NCBI RefSeq assembly: GCF_035918015.1 | Contig: NZ_CP109132.1 | Span: 1,674,001 to 1,738,000 of the forward strand | Direction: 5' to 3' | Origin: Streptomyces sp. NBC_01754 | Lineage (GTDB): Bacteria; Actinomycetota; Actinomycetes; Streptomycetales; Streptomycetaceae | DNA length: 64,000 nt | Shown: positions 63,424 to 64,000 of the stretch, one piece after another | How positions within the stretch are numbered: the first letter of the stretch is position 1 | Layout of the letters: the number at the start of each line of letters is the position of its first letter | The notes under the pieces: generated by a model | Databases searched by the model: none | Seen by the model: the letters and a program-made list of their open reading frames with translations, nothing else | Told to the model about the DNA's origin: nothing | Position numbers and translations under genes: made by a program

Positions 63424-64000
63424 TCATCCCTGACTGTTGTTCTCGTGGGTGGGTGCGCGGCCGGCGGGCACGTCGGTGCCTCCCAGGGAACGCTCGATGG
63501 CCTCGCGCAGGACCTGGCGGTCGTCGAACGGGCGTACCACGCCATGGATGTCCTGGCCCTGTTCGTGTCCCTTGCCGGCCACCAGGACGGTGTCGCCCGG
63601 CTCGGCCCGGGCGACGGCCGCGGCGACGGCCGCGGCGCGGTCCGCGTCGACGAGGACGTCTCCGCGCTCGTGGACGGGCACCTCGGCGGCGCCGGAGAGC
63701 ATGGCGGCGAGGATCGCGAGGGGGTCCTCGGAGCGGGGGTTGTCGGAGGTCAGCACGGCGGTGTCGGCGAGCCGCGCGGCGGCGGCGCCCATCGGCCCGC
63801 GCTTGGTGGTGTCGCGGTCGCCTCCGCAGCCGAGCACGATGTGCACCCGGCCCTCGGTGACCTTGCGCAGCGAGCGGAGCACCGACTCGACGGCGTCGGT
63901 CTTGTGCGCGTAGTCGACGACCGCGAGGTACCGCTGTCCCGCGTCGACGCGTTCGAGCCGTCCCGGCACACCGGGGACGGCCGCGACACCGTCGGCGGCG
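63424..64000 (-). CDS. murE: UDP-MurNAc-tripeptide synthetase, C-terminal part (runs off the right edge)
   Basis: About 192 residues of the C-terminal domain are present; the N-terminus lies beyond base 64000. DYAHKTDAVESVL and GCGGDRDTTKRGPM are MurE signatures, and SDNPRSEDP contains the DNPR motif that goes with a diaminopimelate substrate, as expected for Streptomyces (LL-DAP). GDTVLVAGKGHEQGQ follows. The ending APTHENNSQG is unique. Confidence 0.95.
   Translation of the reverse strand, partial: AADGVAAVPGVPGRLERVDAGQRYLAVVDYAHKTDAVESVLRSLRKVTEGRVHIVLGCGGDRDTTKRGPMGAAAARLADTAVLTSDNPRSEDPLAILAAMLSGAAEVPVHERGDVLVDADRAAAVAAAVARAEPGDTVLVAGKGHEQGQDIHGVVRPFDDRQVLREAIERSLGGTDVPAGRAPTHENNSQG

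Overview
The window is a GC-rich actinobacterial chromosome segment, almost certainly Streptomyces. The evidence is the very strong third-position GC, the many GTG starts, the dense ATGA/GTGA stop-start overlaps, a bifunctional PriA in place of separate HisA and TrpF, a candidate TrpM gene between trpC and trpB, DivIVA and SepF next to the cell-wall and division genes, and a gene order (gltB, lgt, trp, his, dnaE, ileS, divIVA, ftsZ, mur) typical of that genus. I saw no tRNA, rRNA, insertion sequence, prophage or CRISPR array.

Layout. 1-904 holds the 5' part of gltB on the minus strand, then a VIT-family membrane protein (1289-2023). 2287-10202 is a seven-gene plus-strand operon in which nearly every junction overlaps: four ADP-ribosylglycohydrolase homologues, a PfkB (ribokinase-like) sugar kinase, a family III CoA-transferase and a CitE/HpcH-type CoA-ester lyase. 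This is the least explained part of the window and the best candidate for an undescribed pathway. 10338-19331 is a minus-strand block: hisI, trpE, three small membrane proteins, trpC, trpM, trpB, trpA, a DsbA-like protein and lgt. 20177-25908 is the his operon (hisD-C-B, a 55-residue membrane protein, hisH, priA, a RidA-like gene, hisF). PriA can serve both the His and Trp pathways.

26069-35137 is a mixed block: a membrane protein of unknown role, a TPR-like protein, a LON-substrate-binding-domain protein, a YbaK deacylase, an ABC exporter pair, a NYN-domain protein and small proteins. 35215-38754 is dnaE. 38962-46592 carries a second DsbA-like protein, a dienelactone hydrolase, an MscS channel, a Na+/H+ antiporter, rluD, lspA, a TraR/DksA protein and a GNAT acetyltransferase pseudogene with an internal deletion. 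47022-50475 is ileS behind a T-box leader that appears to hide the ribosome binding site. 50623-64000 is the division and cell-wall (dcw) cluster on the minus strand: murE (partial), murF, mraY, murD, ftsW, murG, ftsQ, ftsZ, pgeF, a YggS homologue, sepF, a YggT protein and divIVA.

Convergent gene pairs are separated by long GC-rich hairpins, most with perfect stems of 11-18 bp and one near-perfect 29-bp stem. The ftsZ upstream region contains a convincing TTGAAC-18-TAGTGT promoter whose -35 lies inside an 8-bp palindrome.
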